A DNA stretch of 61,995 nucleotides. It comes from Chlamydiales bacterium STE3 (GTDB lineage: Bacteria > Chlamydiota > Chlamydiia > Chlamydiales > Parachlamydiaceae). Position numbers and translations under genes: made by a program. A model generated the notes under the pieces. That model was not told the DNA's origin, searched no databases, and saw nothing but the letters and a program-made list of their open reading frames with translations. Location: contig VKHO01000030.1 in the NCBI GenBank assembly GCA_011125455.1, forward strand, positions 1-61,995. Reading direction: 5' to 3'. This document shows positions 47,394-56,700 of this stretch, piece after piece. Position 1 is the stretch's first letter, and every line of letters begins with the position of its first letter.

Positions 47394-48410
47394 ATGAGGT
47401 TCTTTAAAACTTTGATGGCCTACTCCCTAGGGCTTTGTCTTTCGTGCTCATTAAATGCCCAAGAACTTATCTTAGACAATTCTGATCAAGAGCAAAAACC
47501 TGTTGTAGAAGTTTCACAGGAAGATAGTTTCTTAGCAATTCTTGAATGGATCAGGGAGCAGCATGCATCTATTAGCATAGATTCAGAGCAAAGTATGAAC
47601 TATTGTTCGTCTGAACTACGTAACCTAACTTTAGACCTTAGTTTTATTGATGAGGCGATTTTTGCAAGGTCAAAATTTTCTGGTTATGATGGAGAGCCCA
47701 CCAATACACATTTTTATGCCTCTATAGATGATAGCTACAATAATTGCTTGGACCATCCTCAATTTCGGCGCAGAATTGCTTTAGAAATATCGCCAAGTGA
47801 TAGCTTTTTATCGACTTTAGAGAAGATTAGGCTACAGCAGCGAGATGTTTACTCCAACCACGAACAAGGATGGAGCTACTGTTCTTCCAATGAACCTGAG
47901 ATGCTAACCCTCTGTTTCTTAGACAAAGTTGTTGTAGCTAAGCCAGGAAAGCAGCCCAAAGATCTTCCTCGTAATTATTTTGCCCCCCTCACTCAAAAAG
48001 AAAAAGAGGATATTTCTTATATCATTACAACTTTAGCCAATAACAATGTTGTCAAAATTGCCTCTCATCGATCTGCTTTAAAGAGGGCAGGAGATCGTGT
48101 CGATCATGTGCATCCATTTAGATTTCTTCAGTGTATTTTTACAAATGAAGAATTGAAGGTTGGCATTCGCAACATTCAAGGTAAAAACTGGATCTGGAGT
48201 GAGTTTCTAGAAGGAATCACATCAAGTCTTAAGGAAGAAACAAGAAAAAATAATCTTCGTCCAGAATTTTTGGCTGATTTTGCTACGATACTTGGTATCG
48301 ATGTAAATATCATTTACCAAAGTTATCTCACTAATCAGTGGGAGGAGATGGTTAATATTTTGATAAATTCTGTGCCTAGAAAAGATCCTTCAGATCGCTA
48401 TAACATCTGA
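47394..48410 (+). CDS. Exported hypothetical protein with an internal duplication, 338 aa
   Basis: AAGGAG lies 7 bases before the ATG. The signal peptide (MRFFKTLMAYSLGLCLSCSL, cleavage near NAQ) marks an exported protein. Residues about 42-95 and 132-185 are two copies of one unit: EDSFLAILEWIREQHASI with NYCSSELRNLTL, and SDSFLSTLEKIRLQQRDV with SYCSSNEPEMLTL. Both end in FxDxxxxAxxG-like strands. The C-terminal half is helical (SLKEETRKNNLRPEFLADFA). I do not recognise a family. It is divergent from the barrel gene, across a 213-base promoter region, and a terminator follows. Confidence 0.75.
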   Translation: MRFFKTLMAYSLGLCLSCSLNAQELILDNSDQEQKPVVEVSQEDSFLAILEWIREQHASISIDSEQSMNYCSSELRNLTLDLSFIDEAIFARSKFSGYDGEPTNTHFYASIDDSYNNCLDHPQFRRRIALEISPSDSFLSTLEKIRLQQRDVYSNHEQGWSYCSSNEPEMLTLCFLDKVVVAKPGKQPKDLPRNYFAPLTQKEKEDISYIITTLANNNVVKIASHRSALKRAGDRVDHVHPFRFLQCIFTNEELKVGIRNIQGKNWIWSEFLEGITSSLKEETRKNNLRPEFLADFATILGIDVNIIYQSYLTNQWEEMVNILINSVPRKDPSDRYNI

Positions 48411-48417
48411 TTTTTCT

Positions 48418-48459
48418 AAGCTACTTGAGCAAAATTATTCAATCTCGGGTAGCTTTTTT
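48418..48459 (+). terminator. Intrinsic terminator after the duplicated-domain gene
   Basis: AAGCTACTTGAG pairs with CTCGGGTAGCTT over 12 positions (two G-T pairs) around a 14-base loop, followed by TTTT. It starts 7 bases after the stop codon. Confidence 0.82.
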
Positions 48460-49307
48460 CCACTTAAAATGTTTATCAAAAAAATATAAAAGGCTTTTTG
48501 ATGCCAATGGATTTTTTAGATTTTATTGAATCCTAAAATCTTGTTTATTTAGAGCTATACGCTCTACTCGGGAGTGATGGCTTCTCTTTAGCGAGTTTGA
48601 AGACCATAGCGATTCACAGCGAATACATTTCTTCTCAAATACCCATAGGAAAACATGGTATAATAGTTTTAGACCAGAGAGGGTTGGCATACAAGCAACC
48701 AGCGGAATAAATTTGGGAATCTTACTTTATTGCCCTTGCCAGCAACATCTCTCGCGATCAATCCATGCGAGCAAATTTAGAGAAAATTCTTTATCTAACG
48801 GAAGAAGATTTTATACTCTTATCTTGTGCAGCCTGAAATCAATTCGCTAAAGATCCGGAAATAGGTCACTCACTATGTTCCAGGATTTAGGCGAGTTTGT
48901 AATTTTATTTTTTTGATTTTGCTTCTTTTTAATGAGTTTAGTAACTTACGAGGCCATGAATTCAGGCCCCTTTAACTGCTCTCCTTCTTTGTTTATATAA
49001 TCCTCAAATTCCAGTTTTACTTCTCAGATTTTCTGTAGGCTGTGGTTAGAAGGAGCTATTTTTGAAAGGACCGGAAAAAACACTCAAGTAAAAGCTCGAT
49101 AGAAAGGCAAAAGAGAAGCTAAGTTAAGCGATTTTAGCGTGCTATAACGCAGTGCATTTTTAGCAAAGTAAAATGCTAATTATCTTCGGACAACACCGAG
49201 ACAATAGCATTTCACTTATCTAAGTTCGTTAATTACCTTAAAGCAATGGGCAGCCACACAAAACGCGTTAAAAACCTAGAAACACGTTTCAGGAAGTTAA
49301 TGAAGGA
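48460..49307. other. Long spacer with coding remnant and inverted repeats
   Basis: About 850 bases without an intact gene. On the plus strand, 48537-48708 reads without a stop (ELYALLGSDGFSLASLKTIA, then HGIIVLDQRGLAYKQPAE-stop) but has no usable start, so it looks like a gene fragment. At 49171-49212 AAATGCTA and TAGCATTT bracket a second partly paired inner repeat (CTTCGG/CCGAG), a nested hairpin. It could be a mobile-element end or structured RNA. Nothing else is recognisable. Confidence 0.35.
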
Positions 49308-51308
49308 TTAATCCTCATCATCAAAATCATCAAAGTCATCGCTTTCATCTTCAAAATCGCTATCTAGGCTTGTCTCTTTAATTACTTGCTTGTTTGCTTT
49401 TTTGGGAAGTTGCTTTGAAGTCATCTTAACAGGAATGTAATCTACCCAAATAGGAGATGACCATGCCATATGGCCGTTTACTTGCTGCACTCTTAAATAG
49501 TAAAAAACAAAGGGAGGTTTTTTATCTTTTGCATCAGTGACAACTTTATCCAAGGGTTCCATATCATCATAGGTAAAATCAAAAGCGTAACCTTCAGGTT
49601 CAAAGGTTTTAATGACTTTTCCATTTCGGATAATTTCTACCTTAGCTAGATTAGCAGTTCCTGCAATATAACCGGTCAAATGGCGATTAATCATTAAACC
49701 AGGTTTTTCTGCTGTGCTTACCTCTTTTCCCATCGTATAGCCAGCTAAATAAAGACCTAGGATGATCCGTTCGCCCGTTGTTGCGTAACAAGAACGGTTG
49801 TAAATTGCCTCTCCAAGAGCCTGTCGATTTTGTTCTTGAGCAATAATGGCGGTCATGCCAGGAGGATACTGCGCTTGGCCTCCCTCGTAAAATCCTGCAT
49901 ACAGACCTCTATCATCTAAGCCTCCTGAGACGAAGCCAAAGCGACAGTTGCGCAACAAAGCTTTTATAATGGAACCTTCTGCACTTTCTTGGACACCTGT
50001 CTTATCTGTTGATTGGATTGGAAATAGATTTCCTTCTTTTGCGAGGCACTCAGAAGAACCCCACGAATTATAAATTTCAACAACTCTTTCAAATTCAGGA
50101 TCAAAGGCTTTAAAGTCATACTCAAATCCTTTGGCCATCGTAAAGCAGGGAATAGAGATAATTTCTTTAGGAGAGAAACTTTTATAAATTTTCTCCAAGG
50201 AGTTAATTTTACTATCTTTTTTGCGAATTAAATTTTTAGCTTCTTTAAGATATAGGATGTGACGAATGCCCTCCTTGCGCGGTACGCCTTCCCATTGAAC
50301 CCCTTGCATTGTAACAAAGCGATCATCTTCATTAAACTCAAGGACATTTTGTGAAATAGCTTTCCACATGTCACTTGAAGTTTCATCGGGATTTTCAAAA
50401 GGAGAGACACCATAAAAGTTCATTGCTTTTTCATCCCGGAAATGCCTTAAACAACTTTCAATGCTTTCCGTGGAATCATATCGCTCCGACTCACCATGAA
50501 TTAATCCCCAAAACAGCGCTTTATTATTTTCGTTAAAGCATTTGATGGGTGAAGAGCGAAAAACTTCTTTCGTTTTGGGATTGACCAACCGGATTGTATA
50601 GATACCAGGTTCATTAAAGTATAAATTGGGAAGGGCGATAAACCCTGTTTCAGGAACAAAGAGTTTCCAATTTAAATTTTCTCGCAGATTTTCATAGGAC
50701 AACTCAACTAAAGTCTCTTCTGGTGCTTCACTCGTTAGATTGCCAAATTCATCTTCAAAACGCAAAATAATATCAAATCTCTTATTTCTCGTTACAAAAG
50801 AAGGCGTCAAAATTTTAATGGTTTTGAGTTCATTGCCTTTAATATCAATATTAAACACTTCTGGTTCATCGTAGCGTCCTTTACCCGATGGATCAACATA
50901 TAAATGAAAAGCTCTTCTTCGTTGGGTGTTTTTTTGAGCGCGGTTTCCGTGCGTTGTGACGACTCCCTTAACAAGTTTAGGTGAACCAAGCATAATCATA
51001 ATATTTGAACCGGCTTCAACTAAAGAGGGGAGAGTGAACTCAAACATTGGAGTTACACTTTCTTTAGAAATTACTTCTTTGGCAGAAAGAGTTTTACCAT
51101 TTTCTAATACAGCGTAAATGATATTTTCCTGTTTTTTGGGATTGGTACTGGGAATTTCCCAATCGATATCTCTTCCCTTACTCAAAAGATCAAATTTTAA
51201 GCGTGCCCCTTTAGGTAAATCGGTAGAAGGGGTGTAGATGAATTTCCAAGTATTCATTTCTCCGGCCATACAAATGGCAGGTTCGCAATAACAAATTGAT
51301 CGACGCAT
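49308..51308 (-). CDS. DUF3604 family protein, 666 aa
   Basis: The central part carries the DUF3604 hallmark, a metal-dependent PHP-like start: ALFWGLIHGESERYDSTESI (normally FWGDLHxHS), then FYGVSPFENPDE, VTMQGVQWEG, RHILYL and later FGFVSGGLDDRG. An N-terminal beta-sandwich of about 240 residues precedes it. The usual metal ligands are partly changed (GDLH to GLIH). The C-terminus ends in a very acidic tail (DSDFEDESDDFDDFDDED). There is no signal peptide. The start ATG has AAGGGGAG 7 bases upstream. Family function is poorly known; hydrolase activity here is doubtful. Confidence 0.82.
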   Translation of the reverse strand: MRRSICYCEPAICMAGEMNTWKFIYTPSTDLPKGARLKFDLLSKGRDIDWEIPSTNPKKQENIIYAVLENGKTLSAKEVISKESVTPMFEFTLPSLVEAGSNIMIMLGSPKLVKGVVTTHGNRAQKNTQRRRAFHLYVDPSGKGRYDEPEVFNIDIKGNELKTIKILTPSFVTRNKRFDIILRFEDEFGNLTSEAPEETLVELSYENLRENLNWKLFVPETGFIALPNLYFNEPGIYTIRLVNPKTKEVFRSSPIKCFNENNKALFWGLIHGESERYDSTESIESCLRHFRDEKAMNFYGVSPFENPDETSSDMWKAISQNVLEFNEDDRFVTMQGVQWEGVPRKEGIRHILYLKEAKNLIRKKDSKINSLEKIYKSFSPKEIISIPCFTMAKGFEYDFKAFDPEFERVVEIYNSWGSSECLAKEGNLFPIQSTDKTGVQESAEGSIIKALLRNCRFGFVSGGLDDRGLYAGFYEGGQAQYPPGMTAIIAQEQNRQALGEAIYNRSCYATTGERIILGLYLAGYTMGKEVSTAEKPGLMINRHLTGYIAGTANLAKVEIIRNGKVIKTFEPEGYAFDFTYDDMEPLDKVVTDAKDKKPPFVFYYLRVQQVNGHMAWSSPIWVDYIPVKMTSKQLPKKANKQVIKETSLDSDFEDESDDFDDFDDED

Positions 51309-51772
51309 TAAAAAAACTCCCCTTATCTTTCACTGCATGAAATTAAATATGTCAGGTTACCCTCTAAGAACTCCACAATATACACCTTGGCCTAATCTAA
51401 GATCCATAGGCATCCATGTATATAGTGGTTTTTTCCATTTACTGGGTAAGGCTTTGTTTGAAAAAATTAAACTCTTTAATCCAAATAAATTGCCCTTAAG
51501 GCAAACATTTCTGAATGGAGGATTTACCGATCAGAAGGTGGTTTAGGGATGCAAAATCTAAAGATAAAGGTTCTAAATTCTTCAATATAACCTTAATTAG
51601 GTTAAACAACTTATGTGTTAAATAAAAGCAAAAAGCAATGCGCCAAGACGATATCTCCCTTGATTAAGGGTGCTTTTGATCCGGATAAGCTTTTAAATCA
51701 CCAATAAAGTCCATGAATGTTGGCTGAATTAAGTGCAGAGCAAATGGCTAAACCGACATCATAATAAAATTA
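51309..51772. other. Spacer upstream of the DUF3604 gene
   Basis: About 460 bases. An open plus-strand frame at 51337-51546 could give 69 aa (MKLNMSGYPLRTPQYTPWPN and onward), but it has no good ribosome-binding site and overlaps the promoter region of the divergent DUF3604 gene, so I do not call it. The rest shows nothing recognisable. Confidence 0.35.
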
Positions 51773-53332
51773 TCAAAAGGCATATTCGACTGCTTTTTTT
51801 TCTCTTATAACCGTTACTTTAATTTTCCCGGGATAATCAAGTTCATTTTCAATTCTTTTTGTGAGATTACGCGCTACGTTGACTAGTCCGTCATCATCAA
51901 TTGCATCCGGCAAAACGATAACACGAATTTCACGACCAGCCTGCATTGCGTAGGCTTTTTCTACTCCTTCAAAATCAAGCGCAATATCTTCTAACTTTTT
52001 TAATCTTCGAATATATTCCTCAACAGCTTCTATCCTTGCACCAGGCCGTGATGCGGAAATAGCATCTGCAGCACTACAAAGGGAGCCCTCAATTGTTATC
52101 GGTTCAAGTTCTTGATGGTGACAACCTATCCCGTTTGCTACTTCTTTTGTCTCGCCAAACTTAAGTGCATAATCATGTCCAATTAGGGCATGGCTTCCTT
52201 CAATTTCATGGGTAAGTGCTTTACCGATGTCATGCAATAACCCGATTCTTTTTGCCAATCTGATGTCTAAACTAAGCTCTCCTGCCATTAGCCCCATAAG
52301 ATGGGCCACCTCTATTGAATGGTCTAAGACGTTTTGCCCTAAGCTAAAGCGAAATTTGAGTCTACCTAAAAGAGTAATCAATTCGGGATGTAAATTCATT
52401 GCTCCGACGCGTAAAGCAGCATCTTCTCCATATTGATAGATTTGTTTTTGAACTGCTTTTAGCGATTTTTCAACGGTTTCTTCGATGCGGGTTGGATGGA
52501 TGCGACCGTCTAAAATTAATTCAGAAATGGCTATTTTAGCGACATGTTTGCGAATAGGATCAAAACCGGAGAGTACAATAGCTCCTGGCGTGTCATCGAT
52601 AATAAAATTCACGCCTGTAGCTCTCTCAAGAGCACGGATATTCCTGCCTTCTCTTCCAATGATACGGCCTTTCATCTCTTCATTGGGAAGAGCAACCGTA
52701 CAAACCGTCACTTCTGAAACAGCACTTGAAGCTAATCGATTAATTGAAGTGGCTATAATACGTGTGGCCTCGTTATCAGCTTCTTCTTCAGCTTGCTTTT
52801 TGGCTCGCCTAATAAAATTTGCTGCATCTTTTTTTACTTCACTTGCAATTCTATTAATCAAAGTATCTTTAGCTTCAATAGAGCTTAAACCCGAAATTAA
52901 TTCTAGCTCAGCTATCAGCTTTTTTTGTGTTCCTTGAAGATGCCGCTTTTCCTCCTCAAGTTTTTCCTTACTGGTGGAAATGAGAGCCTCTCTTTTTTCA
53001 AGCTCTGCGAGTTTTTTTTCCACAAGGTGCATGCGATTTTCCAACTTATCTTCCCTTACTTTTAAGCGCTCCTCTTGTTTGAGGAAGTTTTTCCTTTCGT
53101 TTTGGCGGCTAAGTTCCTGTTGCTGTTGATTTTCAATCTGAATTTGTTTAGCAGCAAGAAGAGCTGCATTTTTTATAGTTTCAGCTTCGATCTCGGAACG
53201 CTGAATGATGTCGTTAGCGATAACATTAAAACTGCGAATTTTCACTTTTTGGATTAACCAAAAGCTTAAAACTCCAAAACACACTCCCGAAAGAAGTGCC
53301 AAACTAGATATAAAAAAGGGTATATCCATCAT
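51773..53332 (-). CDS. rny: Ribonuclease Y
   Basis: RNase Y is a membrane-anchored endoribonuclease that starts mRNA decay. The order is standard. One N-terminal membrane helix (FFISSLALLSGVCFGVLSFW) is followed by a long coiled coil at about 45-190. A KH domain has GRIIGREGRN at 222-231. The HD domain has DHSIEVAHL and LLHDIGKALTHE (His367-Asp368). The length of 519 aa matches B. subtilis RNase Y (520). Two ATGs are adjacent at the start. The nudix gene lies 35 bases upstream on the same strand. Confidence 0.96.
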   Translation of the reverse strand: MMDIPFFISSLALLSGVCFGVLSFWLIQKVKIRSFNVIANDIIQRSEIEAETIKNAALLAAKQIQIENQQQQELSRQNERKNFLKQEERLKVREDKLENRMHLVEKKLAELEKREALISTSKEKLEEEKRHLQGTQKKLIAELELISGLSSIEAKDTLINRIASEVKKDAANFIRRAKKQAEEEADNEATRIIATSINRLASSAVSEVTVCTVALPNEEMKGRIIGREGRNIRALERATGVNFIIDDTPGAIVLSGFDPIRKHVAKIAISELILDGRIHPTRIEETVEKSLKAVQKQIYQYGEDAALRVGAMNLHPELITLLGRLKFRFSLGQNVLDHSIEVAHLMGLMAGELSLDIRLAKRIGLLHDIGKALTHEIEGSHALIGHDYALKFGETKEVANGIGCHHQELEPITIEGSLCSAADAISASRPGARIEAVEEYIRRLKKLEDIALDFEGVEKAYAMQAGREIRVIVLPDAIDDDGLVNVARNLTKRIENELDYPGKIKVTVIREKKAVEYAF

Positions 53333-53367
53333 ATAGAACGACTAGTTGGGTGAAGGAAGTTGATGCG

Positions 53368-53922
53368 TTATGGTTTTTTGTTAAGTACGAAATTGTAAAA
53401 ATATAAGAATGTCGCTATGGTTTTGCCATCCTTTATCACCCCTTCTCGAATGTAATCGCTCGCTTTTTCAAGCGTTAAAGACTCCGTTTTGATTTCTTCA
53501 GAAGGATCTAACTTCTGTCCAAGAAAATGTAAATTTTTTGCCCAAAAGGCATACATCCGTTCATTGCAAAACCCAGGGGTGGTATAAAAACAATTTAAGC
53601 TCTCTATGTAAGAACAGGCATAGCCGGTTTCTTCAAGAAGCTCTCGTTTCGCAGTCTCTACTGGCTGTTCTCCTTTTTCTAAGGTACCAGCAGGCAGTTC
53701 TAGCAAAATTTCTCCAGTTGCAATGCGGTAATTGCGTATAAATAAAATTTCGTTCTCATTTAGCAGTGGAAGGATCACAACAGCTCCTGGATGCATGACA
53801 ACTTCTCGTTGATGCCGCTCCCCATTTCTTGTGATCTGATTCACTAAGTAAAGGTCAATGCGAGACCCTTTAAAAATTTGCTTTGAGCCTTTAAGATGTT
53901 CAGGTAAACTAGTATCTAACAT
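53368..53922 (-). CDS. NUDIX hydrolase, ADP-ribose pyrophosphatase type
   Basis: The Nudix box is complete: GTLEKGE, then REL, then EETG (Gly79, Glu85, Arg93, Glu97, Glu98). The upstream LPLLNENEILFIRNYRIATG and LELPAGTLEKGEQ match ADP-sugar pyrophosphatases of the NudF/NudE group, which remove ADP-ribose and related nucleotides. The length is 184 aa. It is divergent from the DUF423 gene, 30 bases away. Confidence 0.9.
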   Translation of the reverse strand: MLDTSLPEHLKGSKQIFKGSRIDLYLVNQITRNGERHQREVVMHPGAVVILPLLNENEILFIRNYRIATGEILLELPAGTLEKGEQPVETAKRELLEETGYACSYIESLNCFYTTPGFCNERMYAFWAKNLHFLGQKLDPSEEIKTESLTLEKASDYIREGVIKDGKTIATFLYFYNFVLNKKP

Positions 53923-53952
53923 AATTTTGGAATATTAAATTACTGCACTTTT

Positions 53953-54321
53953 ATGATCAAGCTAATGGCATTTTTTGGAATTTTATTTGGAATGACTGGC
54001 GTCATTTTTGGAGCTTTTGGTGCACATGCATTAAAAGAAAAGTTATCTGCTTCTGCTTTAAACGCTTTTGAAATTGGTGTGCGTTACCAGATGTATCATG
54101 CGCTTGCTCTGTTGACAATTGCCTGGTTATTCACTCAATACCCACATTCTCTTATTCAGTATAGTGGCTGGTTAATGATTGTTGGAACCATCATCTTTTC
54201 TGGAAGCCTCTACGTTTTAGCGCTTTCTGGCATAAGGATGATTGGTGCTGTCACTCCGGTAGGAGGAATTCTTTTAGTCATTTCATGGTTTTTATTACTC
54301 GTGCGTTTATGTCTGAAATAA
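53953..54321 (+). CDS. DUF423 (YgdD-like) membrane protein
   Basis: This small 122-aa protein has four membrane helices. The family signature is FGAFGAHALKEKLSASALNA, followed by a YQMYHALALL helix and GSLYVLALSG with TPVGGILLVISW. YgdD/DUF423 proteins sit in the inner membrane, and their function is unknown. Its 3' end overlaps the start of the methyltransferase gene by 13 bases. Confidence 0.92.
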   Translation: MIKLMAFFGILFGMTGVIFGAFGAHALKEKLSASALNAFEIGVRYQMYHALALLTIAWLFTQYPHSLIQYSGWLMIVGTIIFSGSLYVLALSGIRMIGAVTPVGGILLVISWFLLLVRLCLK

Positions 54322-55481
54322 AAAGTGTTATTTTAAAACTGGGAAAAGAAAAAGCGCTTATCAACCGTCATCATTGGATCTTTTCTGGGGCTATTGAAAA
54401 ATGGCCGAAACATTGTGATGGGGATGTGTTGCATGTGCTAAGCCATGATAGACAGTTTCTAGGTCTAGCCTATTTCAACAAAAAAGCTGCAATTGCAGGC
54501 CGCATGCTTGCTTTCGAAGAAATGGACCCAGAAGAGGCGATTGTAAAAAATTTAAAACAGGCATGCAGTCTAAGGGAAAGCATGTTTGATGAAGAAACTA
54601 ATGCTTACCGAGTTGTAAATAGTGAAGGTGACTTACTCCCTGGCTTAGTTGTCGATCGCTATAAAAATGTGTTTGTTCTGCAGATATCTACTCTAGGCAT
54701 GCAGAAGTTCGCACCTATTGTCGTGGAATTTTTTAAAAATAGATACCAACCTTGTTCTATTTTAGAAAAATCAATGGGGCCTGCGAGAAAAGAAGAAGGG
54801 CTTGAGCCTGTGCAAAGAACTCTGTTTGGTGAAAAAATAGAAGAAATCATTGTTAAAGAGAATGGCTTGAATATGGCTGTTCGACCTTTTGATGGGCAAA
54901 AAACAGGTTTTTTTATCGATCATCGAGAAATGAGGTTATGGATTAGAGAGCTTGCTAAAGGCAGAAAAGTTTTGAATAATTTTAGCTACTCAGGTGGTTT
55001 TTCTATCAATGCATTAAAGGGAAAAGCAACCCATGTTGTTTCGGTAGACATTTCCAAGCAAGCAATTGAATTAGCTAAAAAGAACGTTGTTCTTAATGAT
55101 CTAGATATGAGTCGTTGTCACTTTTATGCAGAAGATGTTTTTCAATTTTTGCGAGAACATCCCCTTAACTACGATTTGGTCATTTTAGATCCTCCCGCAT
55201 TCGCTAAGAAAGCTAAAGATATCATTTCTGCTTGTAGAGGATATAAAGACATTAACCGCATCGCAATGCAAAAAATGCCCCCCAAAAGCTTGCTGTTGAG
55301 CTGTTCCTGCTCCTACTACATTGAGGAGGAGCTCTTTCAAAAAGTCCTTTTTCAAGCAGCTGTAGAAGCAAAACGCACTGTAAAAATTATTGGCCGTCAC
55401 CGACAAGCAATGGACCATCCTATAAATATTTGTCACAAAGAAAGTGATTACCTTAAAAGCTTTCTGCTTTACATTGAATAG
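54309..55481 (+). CDS. RlmI-type 23S rRNA (cytosine-C5) methyltransferase
   Basis: This class I SAM-dependent methyltransferase has an N-terminal PUA domain (VILKLGKEKALINRHHWIFS). The SAM-binding strand is KVLNNFSYSGGFSINAL, then VSVDISKQAIELAKKN, the catalytic DPPAFAKK and a late SCSYYIEEE motif with a paired Cys. This is the pattern of RlmI/RlmK-like enzymes that methylate 23S rRNA C1962. I choose the ATG at 54309, inside the end of the DUF423 gene; an earlier in-frame start would overlap more. It is 390 aa. Its tail overlaps convergent ribD by 13 bases. Confidence 0.9.
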   Translation: MSEIKSVILKLGKEKALINRHHWIFSGAIEKWPKHCDGDVLHVLSHDRQFLGLAYFNKKAAIAGRMLAFEEMDPEEAIVKNLKQACSLRESMFDEETNAYRVVNSEGDLLPGLVVDRYKNVFVLQISTLGMQKFAPIVVEFFKNRYQPCSILEKSMGPARKEEGLEPVQRTLFGEKIEEIIVKENGLNMAVRPFDGQKTGFFIDHREMRLWIRELAKGRKVLNNFSYSGGFSINALKGKATHVVSVDISKQAIELAKKNVVLNDLDMSRCHFYAEDVFQFLREHPLNYDLVILDPPAFAKKAKDIISACRGYKDINRIAMQKMPPKSLLLSCSCSYYIEEELFQKVLFQAAVEAKRTVKIIGRHRQAMDHPINICHKESDYLKSFLLYIE

Positions 55482-56569
55482 TCAATGCGCACAGTACCAT
55501 CTAAGTTTTTACTAGATTCATAGGTGAGAGGAAAGGCTTTTGCAATATTGGGTATTGATAACCCTTTTATTAGAGGAAGCCCCTTTTCACCAAGAAAGCA
55601 TGGACTGACGTAGGCGACAAATTGATTGATAAGTTGCTCTTTAAATAAAGATCCAATGATCGTACTGCCTCCTTCACAAAGGACTTGCATAATTCCTTTT
55701 TGGTTTAGCAGCTCGAGGGTTTCTTTTAAACACACTTTGCCGTTTGCGTCGCTCGCTACTTTTTTAACTAAGGCCCCAGCTTCTCGCCATTCTTCTATTT
55801 TGAGTTGTGCAGTTTGACTGGTAGTAATGACTAAAGTGTCCGCAAGAGTTGGGTCAAAAAGAGGACCTTGAGCCTTTAAAATTCCTCTACTGTCAAGAAT
55901 CACTCTTAAGGGTTTTTGTTCGTGAGGAATGCGCACTGTCAGTCTCGGAGAATCCTCTATGGCTGTTCTACATCCGATTAATATAGCTTGAGAGTTTTTA
56001 CGAAGGACTTGTGCATCTTGGCGGGCGGCTTCGGAACTTATCCATTTTGAAGAACCATCTTGGGCCGCAATTCTTCCATCTAAACTGCATGCTGATTTAG
56101 CAATCACAAAGGGTAGATGCATTTTTCTTTGATAGAGATAGGGTTTTAAGGAAATTGCCGCTTCTCTTTCCGCGATACCTGTAACAACCTCGATCCCTGC
56201 CTGACGCAGCTGTTCTATTCCTCTTCCATTCACTTTTGAATCGGGATCAAGTAATGCGACGACAACTCTAGCAACTTTGTATTTAATAAGAGATGCGACA
56301 CAAGGCGGAGTACGCCCATGATGGCAGCAAGGCTCTAAAGACACATAAGCTGTAGCGCCTTGTGCATGGGTGCCTGCCTGCTCCAATGCTACGATTTCGG
56401 CATGAGCTCCTCCGATTTTTCGCGTAGCTCCTTGTCCGATTACTTTCGAATTTTTGACAATGATGCAGCCTACCCAAGGGTTGGGGGGGGCTATACTGCG
56501 GCTGAGTTCTCCGAGCTGGATGGCTTTTAGCATCATTTGCTGGTCAAAAGAATCTTTCATTGATGACAT
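55469..56569 (-). CDS. ribD: Bifunctional riboflavin biosynthesis deaminase/reductase
   Basis: RibD carries out the deamination and NADPH-dependent reduction steps after GTP cyclohydrolase II in riboflavin synthesis. The deaminase domain has HAEIVALEQAG and SLEPCCHHGRTPPC (zinc His and Cys pair). The reductase domain begins at LPFVIAKSACSLDGRIA and contains VLCEGGSTIIGSLFKEQLI. The length, about 366 aa, is standard. I choose the ATG at 56569; a TTG just upstream and an ATG at 56560 are alternatives. No other rib genes are nearby. Confidence 0.93.
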   Translation of the reverse strand: MSSMKDSFDQQMMLKAIQLGELSRSIAPPNPWVGCIIVKNSKVIGQGATRKIGGAHAEIVALEQAGTHAQGATAYVSLEPCCHHGRTPPCVASLIKYKVARVVVALLDPDSKVNGRGIEQLRQAGIEVVTGIAEREAAISLKPYLYQRKMHLPFVIAKSACSLDGRIAAQDGSSKWISSEAARQDAQVLRKNSQAILIGCRTAIEDSPRLTVRIPHEQKPLRVILDSRGILKAQGPLFDPTLADTLVITTSQTAQLKIEEWREAGALVKKVASDANGKVCLKETLELLNQKGIMQVLCEGGSTIIGSLFKEQLINQFVAYVSPCFLGEKGLPLIKGLSIPNIAKAFPLTYESSKNLDGTVRIDYSM

Positions 56570-56700
56570 CAATAAATTTTTTGCTTATATCTTGCAATAT
56601 ACTACTTTGCGACAAGTACACGATTTTCACTCTAGATAATTAGGTTTAATCATATCCAAAAGAATAGATAGGATACTATAAATTTCGAAGGTTTGCTTGC

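Noticed and set aside
51337-51546. 69-codon plus-strand frame in the DUF3604 upstream spacer
   Set aside because: It has no ribosome-binding site and no recognisable motif, and it overlaps the leader of the divergent gene.
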